In this document: positions 1 to 9,803 of the stretch, one piece after another
How positions within the stretch are numbered: the first letter of the stretch is position 1
Layout: every line of letters starts with the position of its first letter
Assembly (NCBI GenBank): GCA_945902215.1
Contig: CAMDML010000021.1
Location: 1-43,712, forward strand
Reading direction: 5' to 3'
DNA length: 43,712 nt
Origin: Klebsiella pneumoniae
GTDB taxonomy: Bacteria; Pseudomonadota; Gammaproteobacteria; Pseudomonadales; Pseudohongiellaceae
Notes under the pieces: model-generated
The model's input: only the letters and a program-made list of their open reading frames with translations
Database searches by the model: none
What the model was told of the DNA's origin: nothing
Position numbers and translations under genes: made by a program

Positions 1-12
1 CGGAGGCCCACC

Positions 13-1206
13 ATGGCGAAGGAAAAATTTGAACGTAAGAAGACCCACGTAAACGTTGGCACGATTGGTCACGTTGACCATGGCAAGACGACGCTGACGG
101 CAGCACTGACAAAGGTGTGCGCCGAAACTTGGGGCGGCACGTTCCGCTCCTTCGACCAGATTGACAACGCGCCGGAAGAACGTGAGCGCGGTATCACGAT
201 CAACACCTCGCACGTGGAATACGATTCCCCCAAGCGTCACTATGCGCACGTTGACTGTCCCGGCCACGCAGACTATGTGAAAAACATGATCACCGGCGCC
301 GCGCAGATGGACGGCGCCGTTTTGGTGTGCTCGGCGGCCGATGGCCCGATGCCCCAGACCCGCGAACACATTCTGCTGGCCCGCCAGGTCGGCGTACCTT
401 TCATCGTCGTGTTCATGAACAAGGCCGACATGGTGGATGATGCGGAACTGCTGGAACTGGTTGAAATGGAAATCCGTGAACTGTTGACCATGTACAAATT
501 CCCCGGCGACACCACGCCAATCATCATTGGCTCTGCGCTGATGGCTCTGGAAGGCAAAGACGACAACGCTATGGGCGTCTCTGCGGTGAAGAAGCTGGTG
601 GAAACCCTGGACAGCTACATCCCCGACCCAATCCGTGATATCGAAAAACCGTTCCTGCTGCCGATTGAAGACGTGTTCTCGATTTCGGGTCGCGGCACGG
701 TGGTTACGGGCCGTATTGAGCGCGGTATCGTCAAAATAGGCGAAGAGATCGAGATCATCGGCCTCAAGCCGACCATCAAAACCACCTGCACTGGCGTTGA
801 AATGTTCCGCAAGCTGCTGGACGAGGGCCGTGCTGGCGAAAACGTGGGCGTGCTGCTGCGCGGCACCAAGCGTGAGGAAGTGGAGCGCGGTCAGGTACTG
901 GCGAAGCCGGGTTCGATCAACCCGCACACGAAATTTGAATCCGAAGTGTACATTCTGAGCAAGGAAGAAGGTGGTCGTCATACGCCGTTCTTCAAAGGCT
1001 ATCGCCCGCAGTTCTATTTCCGGACCACGGACGTAACAGGTGCGGTCACGCTGCCGGAAGGGGTTGAAATGGTGATGCCGGGTGACAACATCAAGATGGT
1101 GGTGGAACTGATCGCCCCGATTGCGATGGATGAGGGCCTGCGTTTTGCCATCCGCGAGGGTGGTCGTACGGTGGGTGCTGGCGTCGTTGCCAAGATCATC
1201 GAGTAA
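13..1206 (+). CDS. tuf: Elongation factor Tu
   Basis: GTPase that delivers aminoacyl-tRNA to the ribosomal A site in the cytoplasm. The 397-residue protein is full length. It shows the P-loop GHVDHGKTT near residues 19-27, DCPGH near 81-85 and the guanine-specificity motif NKAD near 136-139 (many gammaproteobacteria have NKCD here), followed by beta-barrel domains 2 and 3. The start is set by GGAGG eight bases upstream (bases 3-7). The position just before rpsJ matches the tufA copy of the str operon, so rpsL-rpsG-fusA probably lie to the left of the window. A second tuf copy elsewhere is common in this group but cannot be checked here. Confidence 0.99.
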   Translation: MAKEKFERKKTHVNVGTIGHVDHGKTTLTAALTKVCAETWGGTFRSFDQIDNAPEERERGITINTSHVEYDSPKRHYAHVDCPGHADYVKNMITGAAQMDGAVLVCSAADGPMPQTREHILLARQVGVPFIVVFMNKADMVDDAELLELVEMEIRELLTMYKFPGDTTPIIIGSALMALEGKDDNAMGVSAVKKLVETLDSYIPDPIRDIEKPFLLPIEDVFSISGRGTVVTGRIERGIVKIGEEIEIIGLKPTIKTTCTGVEMFRKLLDEGRAGENVGVLLRGTKREEVERGQVLAKPGSINPHTKFESEVYILSKEEGGRHTPFFKGYRPQFYFRTTDVTGAVTLPEGVEMVMPGDNIKMVVELIAPIAMDEGLRFAIREGGRTVGAGVVAKIIE

Positions 1207-1225
1207 AAGCTTGTATTTTTGCCGA

Positions 1226-1249
1226 GTGGGGGTCAAAACAGGCCCCCGC
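1226..1249 (+). terminator. GC-rich hairpin after tuf, possible terminator/attenuator
   Basis: A 9-bp stem forms between GTGGGGGTC (1226-1234) and GGCCCCCGC (1241-1249), with loop AAAACA and two G-U pairs. No T-run follows, so it is not a canonical intrinsic terminator. It may slow polymerase, protect the tuf mRNA 3' end, or separate the str and S10 units. It lies 20 bases after the tuf stop and about 40 bases before the S10 promoter. Confidence 0.45.
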
Positions 1250-1286
1250 CACGACAGGAAAGGGTAGAAAACTTCGAAATATTGCC

Positions 1287-1315
1287 TTGACACTCCGCGG
1301 TGTCGCTCTTAAAAT
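1287..1315 (+). promoter_or_regulatory. Sigma70 promoter of the S10 operon
   Basis: A perfect -35 box TTGACA (1287-1292) is separated by 17 bases from TAAAAT (1310-1315), which matches the -10 consensus at five of six positions. The start site is expected near 1322, giving a leader of about 70 nt before rpsJ. That is too short for an E. coli-type S10 leader with its L4-responsive attenuator. Confidence 0.85.
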
Positions 1316-1390
1316 TCGCGCTCTTTTTTCGCTGCGTAAAAAACAATTTGTAGCGAAAGTTCTTTAATAATTACAGGAGATGTTGGTCTC

Positions 1391-1702
1391 ATGCAGAGCC
1401 AGCGCATCAGAATTCGTCTTAAGGCTTTTGATCATCGATTGATAGACAAGTCGACTCAGGAAATCGTGGAAACCGCCAAGCGCACAGGCGCTCAGATACG
1501 CGGCCCGATTCCGCTTCCGACCCAGAAGGAGCGTTTTACGATCCTGGTTTCACCGCATGTGAACAAAGACGCCCGCGACCAGTACGAAATCCGTACCCAC
1601 AAGCGCCTCCTGGACATTGTTGAGCCTACAGAAAAAACTGTAGATGCCCTGATGAAACTCGACCTTGCAGCGGGTGTCGAGGTGCAAATCAGTCTCGGTT
1701 AA
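1391..1702 (+). CDS. rpsJ: 30S ribosomal protein S10 / NusE
   Basis: Component of the 30S head. In E. coli it also pairs with NusB in transcription antitermination, hence the alternative name NusE. At 103 residues it has the family length, starting [15 protein letters not shown] and carrying the conserved IRGPIPLPT segment near residues 36-44. It is preceded by ACAGGAGATG as ribosome binding site. It is the first gene of the S10 block, behind a strong promoter. It is followed by a 216-nt gap instead of the short spacer usual before rplC. Confidence 0.99.
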   Translation: MQSQRIRIRLKAFDHRLIDKSTQEIVETAKRTGAQIRGPIPLPTQKERFTILVSPHVNKDARDQYEIRTHKRLLDIVEPTEKTVDALMKLDLAAGVEVQISLG

Positions 1703-1918
1703 GTCTGCACAGAATTTGAAAATATTTAAGTAGTTCAAGCAGTTGGAAGTAAAGTGTCTGCATTCAAACTTGCTGGCACTCTAAATACAACTAAACGTCG
1801 CTCTCTACAAAAGCGGGTCTCATATGAGGCTCTCGCGTAGAGGAGGGGCATACATAACATGGTGTAATGCGAAAGCAGCCATAGTGGGTTTCAGCCCCAT
1901 ACACGATGGAGTAAGAAA
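1703..1918 (+). promoter_or_regulatory. Unusual rpsJ-rplC spacer with hairpin and mini-ORFs (candidate leader)
   Basis: The 216-nt spacer holds a hairpin around CTCATATGAG (1819-1828) that extends by G-C and G-U pairs to about 1813-1836. A strong Shine-Dalgarno-like AGGAGGGG (1841-1848) follows, then a two-codon frame ATG-GTG-TAA (1859-1867). Its stop overlaps the ATG of a five-codon frame (1867-1884, MRKQP). A small TGGG/CCCA hairpin follows near 1886-1900, just ahead of the rplC ribosome binding site (GGAG). A translational or attenuation control element for L3/L4 is an inference; no known leader family was recognised. Confidence 0.4.
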
Positions 1919-2572
1919 ATGTCGATTGGCTTAGTCGGTCGGAAGAGCGGTATGACCCGCGTTTTCACCGAATCCGGGTCCTCTATACCCGTAACTGTAG
2001 TGGAAGTGCTCCCTAACCGGGTCACCCAGGTGAAGTCTGTGGAAAATGATGGCTATAGCGCCATACAGGTCACCGCGGGCAGCAAAAAAAGCAGTCATGT
2101 CTCCAAAGCGGCTGCAGGCCACTTTGCAAAAGCTGGCGTCGAAGCGGGACTTGGCCTGTGGGAATTCCGGGCTGATGCCGGTGTTATTGGCAAGTTCGCT
2201 CCTGGTGCCGAATTGAGCGTGACTACCTTCTCCGAAGGACAGATGGTCGATGTGACCGGCGTGTCCAAGGGCAAGGGCTTTCAAGGCGTTATCAAGCGCC
2301 ACCATTTCAGCATGCAGGATGCCACCCACGGTAACTCCCTCTCCCACAGAGCCCCTGGCTCCATCGGTCAGAACCAGTCTCCTGGCCGTGTATGGAAAGG
2401 CAAGAAAATGGCCGGCCACATGGGTGATGAACAAGTCACGATACAGAATCTCAAGATCATCAAAGTCGACACCGCAAATAATTTGTTACTGATCCTGGGC
2501 TCTGTCCCGGGGGCAACTGGAGGGGATGTGATTATTTCTCCAGCTGTAAAAGCAAAAACTTCCGAGGGCTAA
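1919..2572 (+). CDS. rplC: 50S ribosomal protein L3
   Basis: Early-assembly 50S protein whose extension reaches toward the peptidyl transferase centre. The 217-residue product has the family start ([16 protein letters not shown]) and the central loop [16 protein letters not shown] near residues 139-154. That loop contains the glutamine that PrmB methylates in E. coli. The ribosome binding site GATGGAG precedes the ATG. It is separated from rplD by 3 nt, so the two are co-translated, but it is unusually far from rpsJ. Confidence 0.99.
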   Translation: MSIGLVGRKSGMTRVFTESGSSIPVTVVEVLPNRVTQVKSVENDGYSAIQVTAGSKKSSHVSKAAAGHFAKAGVEAGLGLWEFRADAGVIGKFAPGAELSVTTFSEGQMVDVTGVSKGKGFQGVIKRHHFSMQDATHGNSLSHRAPGSIGQNQSPGRVWKGKKMAGHMGDEQVTIQNLKIIKVDTANNLLLILGSVPGATGGDVIISPAVKAKTSEG

Positions 2573-2575
2573 GCA

Positions 2576-3196
2576 ATGGATCTCCAAATTGTTTCGCCTG
2601 GAATGAAGGCAGCAAAATCAGTCGTCTCGGTCTCAGATGACACTTTTGGCCGGGATTTCAATGAAAGCCTGGTGCATCAGGTTGTCGTGACCTATATGGC
2701 CGGCGCCCGTCAGGGTTCAGTGAAGCAGAAGACCCGTGCCGAAGTTAGCGGCGGCGGTCGCAAACCCCATCGCCAAAAAGGAACGGGCCGTGCCCGTGCC
2801 GGTAGTACCCGTAGCCCGTTGTGGCGCGGCGGCGGGAAAACCTTCGCAGCTGTTCCCCAGGACCATTCCAGAAAGATCAACAAGAAGATGTATCGCGGCG
2901 CCATGCGCTGCATCGTTTCTGAACTTATCCGTCAGGGTCGTCTGGTTGTAGTAGACGACTTCAAACTGGACAATCACAAAACCAAAAGCTTGCAGGCTAA
3001 GCTGTCCGAGTTCGATCTGCACAACGTACTGATCGTCAGTGAGCAGGTAGACAAGAATCTCTACTTGGCTGCACGCAACCTGCATGGTGTTGACGTACTT
3101 GATGCCGATGGCGTTGACCCGGTTAGTCTGATTGGCTTCGACAAGGTGCTGGTAACCGTACCCGCCCTTAAAAAACTAGAGGGCCTGCTGGTATGA
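2576..3196 (+). CDS. rplD: 50S ribosomal protein L4
   Basis: 50S protein whose extended loop lines the peptide exit tunnel. In E. coli L4 also represses its own operon by transcription attenuation and translation block. The 206-residue protein carries the basic, glycine-rich loop ([19 protein letters not shown], residues about 59-77) typical of the tunnel loop. Its stop overlaps the rplW start by ATGA (3193-3196). Because the leader before rpsJ is short, any autogenous control here may use the rpsJ-rplC spacer instead (inference). Confidence 0.99.
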   Translation: MDLQIVSPGMKAAKSVVSVSDDTFGRDFNESLVHQVVVTYMAGARQGSVKQKTRAEVSGGGRKPHRQKGTGRARAGSTRSPLWRGGGKTFAAVPQDHSRKINKKMYRGAMRCIVSELIRQGRLVVVDDFKLDNHKTKSLQAKLSEFDLHNVLIVSEQVDKNLYLAARNLHGVDVLDADGVDPVSLIGFDKVLVTVPALKKLEGLLV

Positions 3197-3492
3197 ACCA
3201 GGAACGAATTCTGAGCATTATCTTGGGACCTCACGTCTCTGAGAAATCCAGCATGATTGCCGAGAGCAACAACCAGGTCACTTTCAAAGTGCTGGGTGAT
3301 GCTACCAAACCGGAAATAAAGAAAGCCGTCGAAAGCCTCTTCAATGTCGTGGTGAAGGGCGTGCAGGTATTGAATGTGAAAGGCAAGTCCAAGCGCACCG
3401 CGCGTGGCAAGATGCGCAGTCGCAGTGACTGGAAAAAAGCCTTTGTAAGACTGGAGCAGGGTCAGCAAATTGACTTTGCCGACATGGGCTAA
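3193..3492 (+). CDS. rplW: 50S ribosomal protein L23
   Basis: Protein at the tunnel exit that, in E. coli, docks trigger factor and the signal recognition particle. The 99-residue product has the N-terminal signature GPHVSEKS near residues 12-19, which includes the acidic residue used for trigger-factor contact. The start codon overlaps the rplD stop, indicating translational coupling. Confidence 0.98.
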   Translation: MNQERILSIILGPHVSEKSSMIAESNNQVTFKVLGDATKPEIKKAVESLFNVVVKGVQVLNVKGKSKRTARGKMRSRSDWKKAFVRLEQGQQIDFADMG

Positions 3493-3512
3493 GGAAGATT
3501 TGGGAGAAGGTT

Positions 3513-4343
3513 ATGGCAGTCGTTAAATGTAAACCCACATCACCCGGTCGACGCTTCGTTGTCAAAGTCGTGCGTCCCGAGTTGCATCGCGGTGCGCCCT
3601 ATGCTCCGCTGACCGAAATCAAGAGCAAGAATGGTGGCCGTAACAACATGGGCCGCATTACCACGCGCCATCAAGGCGGTGGTCACAAAAAGAAATACCG
3701 CGTTGTCGATTTCCGTCGTGACAAAGATGGCATTCCGGCTCGCGTTGAGCGACTCGAATACGATCCGAACCGCACCGCTAGCATTGCGCTGTTGCTGTAC
3801 GCAGACGGCGAGCGCCGTTATGTGATAGCGCCTCAGAAAGTGGCGGTTGGCGATGAGCTTATGTCGGGTGCCGCCTCCCCGATGAAGCCGGGTAACTGTC
3901 TGCCATTGCGCAACATCCCGGTAGGCAGCATGGTTCATTGCGTGGAAATGAAGCCAGGCAAGGGTGCGCAGATTGCGCGCAGCGCTGGCGCAGCCGTGCA
4001 GCTGGTAGCCCGCGAAGGTCAGTATGCAACCCTGCGACTACGCTCAGGTGAAGTTCGCAAAGTGCCCTCCGACTGTCGTGCTACTCTCGGTGAAGTATCG
4101 AATCAAGAACATAACCTGCGCTCGCTTGGCAAAGCAGGTGCCAGCCGCTGGCGTGGTGTACGTCCGACCGTACGCGGTGTGGTCATGAACCCCGTCGATC
4201 ACCCGCATGGTGGTGGCGAAGGTCGAACCTCTGGTGGTCGTCATCCGGTTTCTCCATGGGGCACGCCGACCAAGGGTTACAAAACACGCACCAACAAACG
4301 TACGACGAAATTGATCGTGCGTCGTCGAAATGCGAATAAATAG
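3513..4343 (+). CDS. rplB: 50S ribosomal protein L2
   Basis: Universally conserved 50S protein needed for subunit association and peptidyl transferase centre folding. The 276-residue product shows the N-terminal [11 protein letters not shown] segment, an OB/SH3-like core, and the C-terminal signature [14 protein letters not shown] with the conserved histidine near the active centre. The lysine- and arginine-rich tail ([18 protein letters not shown]) is typical. An AGGAAGATTTGGGAGAAGG stretch precedes the ATG. Confidence 0.99.
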   Translation: MAVVKCKPTSPGRRFVVKVVRPELHRGAPYAPLTEIKSKNGGRNNMGRITTRHQGGGHKKKYRVVDFRRDKDGIPARVERLEYDPNRTASIALLLYADGERRYVIAPQKVAVGDELMSGAASPMKPGNCLPLRNIPVGSMVHCVEMKPGKGAQIARSAGAAVQLVAREGQYATLRLRSGEVRKVPSDCRATLGEVSNQEHNLRSLGKAGASRWRGVRPTVRGVVMNPVDHPHGGGEGRTSGGRHPVSPWGTPTKGYKTRTNKRTTKLIVRRRNANK

Positions 4344-4373
4344 TACTAACAAGTAAAAGGGTAGGGTAATCAA

Positions 4374-4646
4374 GTGCCAAGATCGCTCAAAAAAGGTCCT
4401 TTCATCGATCTGCATCTTCTGAAAAAAGTGCAGGTAGCTGTTGAGAAGAACGACAGAAGGCCGATCAAGACCTGGTCCAGACGTTCCATGGTGTCTCCGG
4501 ACATGCTGGGTCTGACACTATCGGTGCATAACGGTCGGCAGCACGTACCGGTCCTCGTCACTGAGGACATGGTAGGTCACAAGCTGGGCGAATTCGTATT
4601 GACGCGGACTTACCGCGGTCACTCTGCTGACAAGAAAGCGAAATAA
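4374..4646 (+). CDS. rpsS: 30S ribosomal protein S19
   Basis: 30S head protein that forms a complex with S13 near the A-site finger. The 90-residue product starts [15 protein letters not shown] after the initiator and ends with [13 protein letters not shown], as in the family. The start is GTG at 4374, with GGGTAGGG upstream, rather than ATG. Confidence 0.98.
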   Translation: MPRSLKKGPFIDLHLLKKVQVAVEKNDRRPIKTWSRRSMVSPDMLGLTLSVHNGRQHVPVLVTEDMVGHKLGEFVLTRTYRGHSADKKAK

Positions 4647-4700
4647 GTCGAAAGGGCAAGCCGGACAAGGTTTGCCTGAAAAGATAATGAGGTAGTCGAG

Positions 4701-5036
4701 ATGGAAGTTTCAGCGGTATTAAAAGGCGCAAGAATGTCTGCCCAAAAGGCCAGGCTTGTTGCCGACCAGATTCGCGGCAAGCGCGTCGAAGAGGCGCTGG
4801 AAGTGCTGTCTTTCAGCACCAAGAAAGCTGCGGCTATCATCAAGAAAGTGCTCAATTCCGCGATCGCGAATGCTGAGCATAATCAGGGTCTTGATGTGGA
4901 CGAACTAAAAGTCGCGACTATTTTTGTTGATGAGGGCATGTCGCTCAAACGCATTATGCCCCGTGCGAAAGGTAGAGCAGATCGCATTACGAAACGCTCG
5001 TGTCATATCACTGTAAAAGTTGCAGATAAGGGTTAG
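4701..5036 (+). CDS. rplV: 50S ribosomal protein L22
   Basis: 50S protein whose long beta-hairpin lines the exit tunnel; changes at the tip cause macrolide resistance in other bacteria. The 111-residue product has the family pattern, with [18 protein letters not shown] near residues 10-27 and the hairpin [17 protein letters not shown] near 83-99. No insertion or deletion in the hairpin is obvious. It ends 4 nt before rpsC. Confidence 0.98.
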   Translation: MEVSAVLKGARMSAQKARLVADQIRGKRVEEALEVLSFSTKKAAAIIKKVLNSAIANAEHNQGLDVDELKVATIFVDEGMSLKRIMPRAKGRADRITKRSCHITVKVADKG

Positions 5037-5040
5037 TTCC

Positions 5041-5718
5041 ATGGGTCAAAAAGTACACCCGACAGGCATTCGACTAGGTATTGTCAAAAGACATACCTCC
5101 GTATGGTATGCAAGCGGCAAAGATTATGCCCGCTACTTGCTGGAAGACATGGAAGTGCGCGCGCTGGTTAAGAAAAAACTGGCAGCAGCCTCCGTTTCCC
5201 GGGTGGAAATTGAACGACCGGCGCAAACAGCCAAGATCACTGTTTACACGGCACGTCCGGGTATCGTCATTGGCAAGAAAGGCGAAGACGTAGAAAAGCT
5301 TCGCAATGAGCTGACAAAGAAGATGGGCGTTCCCGTCAACATTAACATCGAAGAAATTCGTAAGCCGGACCTTGATGCACAACTGGTGGCTGACAGCGTG
5401 GCCCAGCAGCTTGAGCGACGCGTGATGTTCCGCCGCGCAATGAAGCGTGTCATGCAGAACGCCATGCGCCAGGGTGCTGAAGGTATCAAAGTACAGGTAG
5501 GTGGTCGTTTAGGTGGTGCAGAAATCGCACGTACGGAGCGCTATCACGAAGGTCGTGTGCCTTTGCACACCCTCCGTGCCGATATCGACTACGCTACCAG
5601 TGAAGCGCTTACGACGTTCGGTATCATCGGCGTCAAAGTTTGGATATTCAAAGGTGAAATCCTCAATGTTGCTGAAGCATTGGCGGGTGACAAGAAGAAG
5701 GTGCAGCAACAGCAGTAA
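5041..5718 (+). CDS. rpsC: 30S ribosomal protein S3
   Basis: 30S protein at the mRNA entry channel with KH-domain RNA binding and a role in unwinding mRNA. The start is ATG at 5041 ([14 protein letters not shown]). A farther in-frame ATG at 5020 would add seven residues inside rplV and lacks family support. The AAGGG at 5029-5033 is the ribosome binding site. The 225-residue protein has the KH motif ([17 protein letters not shown]) near residues 72-88 and a glutamine-rich end. Confidence 0.98.
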   Translation: MGQKVHPTGIRLGIVKRHTSVWYASGKDYARYLLEDMEVRALVKKKLAAASVSRVEIERPAQTAKITVYTARPGIVIGKKGEDVEKLRNELTKKMGVPVNINIEEIRKPDLDAQLVADSVAQQLERRVMFRRAMKRVMQNAMRQGAEGIKVQVGGRLGGAEIARTERYHEGRVPLHTLRADIDYATSEALTTFGIIGVKVWIFKGEILNVAEALAGDKKKVQQQQ

Positions 5719-5780
5719 GAGTCGGGCGTGAGCTCTGGCTGAGTGGCTGAATGCGCAAGATTAATTAGAGGTGGTTCCGG

Positions 5781-6194
5781 ATGTTGCAACCCAAGCGAAC
5801 TAAATTTCGCAAACAGATGAAAGGCCGTAATCGTGGTCTGGCCCATCGCGGCAGCACGGTTAGCTTCGGCGAATACGGCCTGAAAGCTGTTGGCCGTGGC
5901 CGTCTGACTGCGCGCCAGCTTGAGTCTGCCCGTCGTGCGCTTACCCGTCACATAAAACGTGGCGGCAAAGTATGGATTCGTGTGTTTCCGGACAAGCCGA
6001 TTACACAGAAGCCGCTCGAAGTGCGTCAGGGTAGCGGTAAAGGTAACGTCGAATATTGGGTTGCCAACATCCAGCCTGGCCGCATCTTGTTTGAGGTGGA
6101 GGGCGTGGAACCTGCGACAGTCAAGGAAGCATTTGACTTGGCCGCTGCGAAGCTCCCCTTTGCAACCAAGATAGCAAAACGGGTGGTGATGTAA
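5781..6194 (+). CDS. rplP: 50S ribosomal protein L16
   Basis: 50S protein close to the A-site tRNA elbow. The 137-residue product is full length, starting [17 protein letters not shown] and containing [20 protein letters not shown] near residues 70-89. That segment includes the arginine hydroxylated by RoxA/YcfD in E. coli. It is preceded by TTAGAGGTGG. Its TAA overlaps the rpmC ATG by one base (TAATG). Confidence 0.98.
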   Translation: MLQPKRTKFRKQMKGRNRGLAHRGSTVSFGEYGLKAVGRGRLTARQLESARRALTRHIKRGGKVWIRVFPDKPITQKPLEVRQGSGKGNVEYWVANIQPGRILFEVEGVEPATVKEAFDLAAAKLPFATKIAKRVVM

Positions 6195-6394
6195 TGGCCA
6201 AATTGCAAGCAAGCGAACTCAGGGGCAAATCTGTGAAGGAACTCAATGAAGTTCTGACCGGTTTGCAAAAAGACCAGTTTAATTACCGCATGCAGAAAAG
6301 CACCGGGCAGTTGTCCCAGTCGCATCTGCTGTCAGCGGTCAGACAGGATATCGCCAGGGTCAAAACCCTGATTGGCGAAAAAGCGGGTTCTTAA
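6194..6394 (+). CDS. rpmC: 50S ribosomal protein L29
   Basis: Small helical protein at the tunnel exit beside L23. The 66-residue product has the expected AxELRxKSxxEL start ([12 protein letters not shown]) and the long helical hairpin. Its start codon overlaps the rplP stop, so translation is coupled. Confidence 0.97.
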   Translation: MAKLQASELRGKSVKELNEVLTGLQKDQFNYRMQKSTGQLSQSHLLSAVRQDIARVKTLIGEKAGS

Positions 6395-6397
6395 TTT

Positions 6398-6664
6398 ATG
6401 GCTGAAGCAGAAAAAAGATCACGTACGGTTACTGGCAGGGTTGTCAGCAACAAAATGAACAAGTCGATCACCGTGCTGGTGGAAAGACGGGTCAAGCACC
6501 CTGTTTACGGTAAATACGTAACCAAGTCTTCCAAGTTGCACGCGCATGACGAAAGTAATGAGTGCCTGCCAGGCGACGTGGTAACGGTAAAGGAAGTGCG
6601 CCCCATCTCCAAAACCAAAACCTGGGCGCTGGTCAGCATCATTGAAAGAGCCGTACAGGAATAA
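6398..6664 (+). CDS. rpsQ: 30S ribosomal protein S17
   Basis: OB-fold primary 16S-binding protein. The 88-residue product contains [21 protein letters not shown] near its start (residues about 10-30) and ends in the family pattern with [18 protein letters not shown]. It lies 3 nt after rpmC and 12 nt before rplN. There is no room for a separate spc promoter here, so the S10 and spc groups are probably one transcription unit. Confidence 0.98.
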   Translation: MAEAEKRSRTVTGRVVSNKMNKSITVLVERRVKHPVYGKYVTKSSKLHAHDESNECLPGDVVTVKEVRPISKTKTWALVSIIERAVQE

Positions 6665-6676
6665 GGAAGCAGCAGC

Positions 6677-7045
6677 ATGATTCAAGTTCAGTCATATTTA
6701 GACGTAGCAGATAACAGTGGCGCACGCCGCGTCATGTGTATCAAGGTGCTTGGTGGTTCCCACCGCCGTTATGCCCGAATCGGTGACGTTATCAAGGTGA
6801 CGGTCAAAGAAGCGATTCCACGTGGCAAAGTAAAAAAAGGCCAAGTGCTGAATGCGCTGGTTGTGCGTACCAAAAGTGGAGTGCGCCGTCAGGATGGGTC
6901 ACTGATCCGCTTTGACGACAATGCGGCCATCCTACTGAACAATCAGGATGCTCCGATTGGTACGCGCGTATTCGGCCCCGTGACGCGCGAACTGCGCAAC
7001 GAGAAGTTCATGCGCATTATTTCGCTGGCGCCGGAAGTTCTATAA
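6677..7045 (+). CDS. rplN: 50S ribosomal protein L14
   Basis: 50S interface protein that contacts L19 and is the target of the silencing factor RsfS. The 122-residue product is canonical: [18 protein letters not shown] at the start and [24 protein letters not shown] at the end (given here as its conserved C-terminal block, residues 99-122). AAGGAAGC precedes the ATG. It is the first gene of the spc group. Confidence 0.98.
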   Translation: MIQVQSYLDVADNSGARRVMCIKVLGGSHRRYARIGDVIKVTVKEAIPRGKVKKGQVLNALVVRTKSGVRRQDGSLIRFDDNAAILLNNQDAPIGTRVFGPVTRELRNEKFMRIISLAPEVL

Positions 7046-7114
7046 GCCGGAAAGCAAGTAAAGACCATAGTAAAGTCGAACACAGAACTAAATATAAAAG
7101 TTGAGATCAGGTAA

Positions 7115-7429
7115 ATGCAAAAGCTGAAACGTGATGATGAAGTAATCGTGATCGCCGGCCGCGACAAGGGCAAGCGCGGCAAGATTACGCGCGTGCTTGG
7201 CAGCGGCCGCGTGCTGGTGACCGGCATCAACATGGTCAAGCGCCACACAAAGCCGAATCCAAACGCCGGTAATCAGGGCGGCATTATTGAGAAAGAAGCC
7301 GGGATCGCCATCTCCAATGTTGCGATCTATAACCCGAAGTCCTCGAAAGCGGACAAGGTTGGCATCCGTGTTGAAGCTGACGGCAAAAAGGTCAGGGTTT
7401 TCAGATCCGACAAATCGGTAATAGCTTGA
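7115..7429 (+). CDS. rplX: 50S ribosomal protein L24
   Basis: Assembly-initiator protein of the 50S subunit. The 104-residue product has the KOW motif ([20 protein letters not shown], residues about 8-27) and the [11 protein letters not shown] segment near 43-53. The gap to rplE (7430-7489) holds a TAATAGCT direct repeat but no recognised S8 target. Confidence 0.98.
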   Translation: MQKLKRDDEVIVIAGRDKGKRGKITRVLGSGRVLVTGINMVKRHTKPNPNAGNQGGIIEKEAGIAISNVAIYNPKSSKADKVGIRVEADGKKVRVFRSDKSVIA

Positions 7430-7489
7430 GTTTTTAATAGCTCAGAAAAGCGCATCCGGGACTAATACAGAGATATAGCAGGTCAAATC

Positions 7490-8056
7490 ATGGCTCGATT
7501 AAAAGAGTATTACAAAGACACGGTGGTAAAGGAGCTGACAGAACAGTTTTCCTACCAGAACCCCATGCAGGTGCCGAAAATCACCAAGATCGTGCTGAAC
7601 ATTGGCAGCGGCGAATTCAGCGACAAAAAAGTGCTGGATAACGCCATGGGTGACCTGGTGAAAATCACCGGTCAGCGTCCAGTGGTAACCAAGGCGCGCA
7701 AATCAGTTGCTGCTTTCAAGATTCGGGAAGGTTGGCCGGTTGGCTGCAAGGTCACTTTGCGTGGCGAGCGCATGTATGAATTCCTGGATCGTCTGGTGAA
7801 TATCGCTATTCCGCGCATTCGCGACTTCCGTGGCCTGAACCCTAAAGCGTTCGACGGCCGCGGCAATTACGCGCTGGGCGTGATTGAGCAGATAATTTTC
7901 CCTGAAATCGATTACGACAAGATCGACAAACTGCGTGGCATGGACATAACCATCACGACCACGGCAGCAAGCAATGAAGAAGGTCGCGCACTGCTGCGCG
8001 CATTCAATTTTCCGTTCCGCGGTGAAACTGCGGCGACGGCTGAAGCCAGAGGGTAA
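7490..8056 (+). CDS. rplE: 50S ribosomal protein L5
   Basis: 5S rRNA-binding protein of the central protuberance that contacts P-site tRNA. At 188 residues it is slightly longer than the usual 178-180 because of a C-terminal extension after FNFPFRGE. The conserved segments [19 protein letters not shown] (residues about 63-81) and [11 protein letters not shown] are intact. It is followed 3 nt later by rpsN. Confidence 0.98.
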   Translation: MARLKEYYKDTVVKELTEQFSYQNPMQVPKITKIVLNIGSGEFSDKKVLDNAMGDLVKITGQRPVVTKARKSVAAFKIREGWPVGCKVTLRGERMYEFLDRLVNIAIPRIRDFRGLNPKAFDGRGNYALGVIEQIIFPEIDYDKIDKLRGMDITITTTAASNEEGRALLRAFNFPFRGETAATAEARG

Positions 8057-8059
8057 GTC

Positions 8060-8365
8060 ATGGCTAAAACATCGATGGTTGAAAGAGATATTCGGCGTCT
8101 GAAGATTGCAAAAAAGTATGCCGCTAAACGTGCTGCGTTCAAGAAAATTGTACTGAGCACAACGGCTACTGACGAGGAAAAATGGGAAGCCCAGATCAAG
8201 CTGCAAAAACTGCCGCGCGATGCCAGCCCAAGCCGTCAGCGGAGACGTTGCGCGATCACCGGCCGTCCACATGGTGTCTATCGCAAATTCGGCCTCTGCC
8301 GTATCAAGTTGCGTGAGCATGCAATGAAGGGCGATGTGCCTGGTTTGACTAAGGCGAGCTGGTAA
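8060..8365 (+). CDS. rpsN: 30S ribosomal protein S14 (zinc-free form)
   Basis: Late-assembling 30S head protein. The 101-residue product is the long, C-minus form. It lacks the two CxxC zinc pairs of the short form and keeps RNRC-like [21 protein letters not shown] near residues 60-80. The zinc-free form carries no zinc requirement, in contrast to L36 in this cluster, which keeps its zinc ligands. Confidence 0.98.
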   Translation: MAKTSMVERDIRRLKIAKKYAAKRAAFKKIVLSTTATDEEKWEAQIKLQKLPRDASPSRQRRRCAITGRPHGVYRKFGLCRIKLREHAMKGDVPGLTKASW

Positions 8366-8443
8366 GCGAGCCGGCTGAGCAGGCAAACAAAGAGCCGAGC
8401 TGGCAACGCAACGCAACGACTGATAAAGATTGAGGAAAGCAGA

Positions 8444-8839
8444 ATGAGCATGTCCGACCCGATAGCAGATCTTCTGACCCGCATCCGCAATGCGCAGATG
8501 GCCGGCAAACCGACCGTGGTTTGCCCATCGTCAAAAATCAAACAGGCGATTCTGGAAGTGCTGAAGCAGGAAGGCTATATCGCTGGCTATAACATCAGCA
8601 GTGACGTGGTGAAACCGGTTCTGAATATTGATTTGAAATATTTTAATGGCCGTCCAGTAATCGAGGAGCTGCATCGCGGTAGTTCGCCTGGGCTGCGCAA
8701 TTACAAACGGCACGATGCCCTTCCGAAAGTGCGCGCGGGTCTCGGCATTGCAGTCCTGTCCACGGACAAGGGTGTGATGACGGATAAGGCAGCCCGGGCT
8801 GCTGGTCTCGGCGGCGAAGTGCTCTGCACTGTATTTTGA
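8444..8839 (+). CDS. rpsH: 30S ribosomal protein S8
   Basis: Primary 16S-binding protein of the central domain and, in E. coli, translational repressor of the spc operon. The 131-residue product has the start [18 protein letters not shown] and the conserved C-terminal [18 protein letters not shown] pattern. A GAGGAAAG ribosome binding site precedes the ATG at 8444. Any autoregulatory target would be expected near rplX-rplE but was not identified. Confidence 0.98.
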   Translation: MSMSDPIADLLTRIRNAQMAGKPTVVCPSSKIKQAILEVLKQEGYIAGYNISSDVVKPVLNIDLKYFNGRPVIEELHRGSSPGLRNYKRHDALPKVRAGLGIAVLSTDKGVMTDKAARAAGLGGEVLCTVF

Positions 8840-8856
8840 TTTAGGAAAACGAGCTT

Positions 8857-9390
8857 ATGTCCAGAATTGCCAAAGCACCGGTGGTGTTGCCCAAAGGCGT
8901 TGAAGCCCAGATCGCCAATGGCATCGTTTCCGTCAAAGGAAGCAAAGGTACGCTCAAGCTGCAGTTGCATAGCAGCGTGCAGGTTGTGAGCGAAGACAAC
9001 CAACTGAAAGTGTCTGCCAAAAACAACAGCAAAGGTGCAGATGCGCTTGCTGGAACCAGCCGCGCGCTGGTCCAGAACATGGTCAACGGCGTCAGCAAAG
9101 GTTTTGAACGCAAGCTGGAGCTTGTAGGGGTTGGTTATCGCGCCAAGGCGCTGGGTAAAACTGTCAACATGGTGCTGGGTTTCTCGCATCCGATTGACTA
9201 CGTATTACCGGAAGGTGTGACGGCGGAAACGCCCACCCAGACCGAGATACTGCTCAAGAGCGCCGACCGCCAATTGCTCGGTCAGGTTGCCGCAGAGCTG
9301 CGCCAGTTCCGTGAGCCTGAGCCTTACAAGGGCAAGGGTGTGCGTTACGGCGGTGAGCAGGTTTACCGCAAAGAAGCCAAGAAGAAATAA
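8857..9390 (+). CDS. rplF: 50S ribosomal protein L6
   Basis: 50S protein near the sarcin-ricin loop and factor-binding site. The 177-residue product is full length, starting [16 protein letters not shown] and ending with the signature [20 protein letters not shown] near residues 154-173. It is separated from rpsH by 17 nt and from rplR by 23 nt. Confidence 0.98.
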   Translation: MSRIAKAPVVLPKGVEAQIANGIVSVKGSKGTLKLQLHSSVQVVSEDNQLKVSAKNNSKGADALAGTSRALVQNMVNGVSKGFERKLELVGVGYRAKALGKTVNMVLGFSHPIDYVLPEGVTAETPTQTEILLKSADRQLLGQVAAELRQFREPEPYKGKGVRYGGEQVYRKEAKKK

Positions 9391-9413
9391 GTAAAGCCAA
9401 GAGGCATCGAGTA

Positions 9414-9749
9414 ATGAACGAGAAAAAAGTATCTCGCCTGCGTCGCGCCAAGCGAATCCGCGCGAAGATCAGTGAACTGCGTGTCAATCGACTGTGTGTG
9501 TACCGCAGCCCGCGGCACATCTATGCGCAGGTCATTTCACCAGACAACCAGGTATTGGCGTCTGCGTCCTCGTTGGGCGAAACCAAAGCAGGTAACGTTG
9601 AATCAGCAGTAAAAATCGGCAAGCTGATTGCGGAAAGAGCTAAATCAGCCGGCGTCACCAAAGTGGCTTTTGATCGTAGCGGTTACGTGTACCACGGCCG
9701 TGTAAAAGCATTGGCAGATGCAGCCCGCGAAGGCGGCCTGGAATTTTAA
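9414..9749 (+). CDS. rplR: 50S ribosomal protein L18
   Basis: 5S rRNA-binding protein of the central protuberance. The 111-residue product carries the basic N-terminus ([16 protein letters not shown]), the [16 protein letters not shown] strand near residues 26-41 and the end [20 protein letters not shown], all family hallmarks. Confidence 0.98.
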   Translation: MNEKKVSRLRRAKRIRAKISELRVNRLCVYRSPRHIYAQVISPDNQVLASASSLGETKAGNVESAVKIGKLIAERAKSAGVTKVAFDRSGYVYHGRVKALADAAREGGLEF

Positions 9750-9803
9750 GAAAACAAAAAGAGTTGCGGAACAAGTTGCGGAACAAAAAGCGGAATAGGT
9801 CAT

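Noticed and set aside
6665-6676. Separate spc promoter between rpsQ and rplN
   Set aside because: Only 12 bases separate the genes and no -35/-10 pair was seen at the end of rpsQ.
7419-7445. TAATAGCT direct repeat at the rplX-rplE junction as an S8 target
   Set aside because: The place is right by analogy with E. coli, but the repeat does not fold into an S8-type helix and could be chance in a short AT-rich spacer.
7703-8416. Antisense open frame of 237 codons across rplE-rpsN-rpsH
   Set aside because: It covers three conserved ribosomal genes on the other strand and has no family features.
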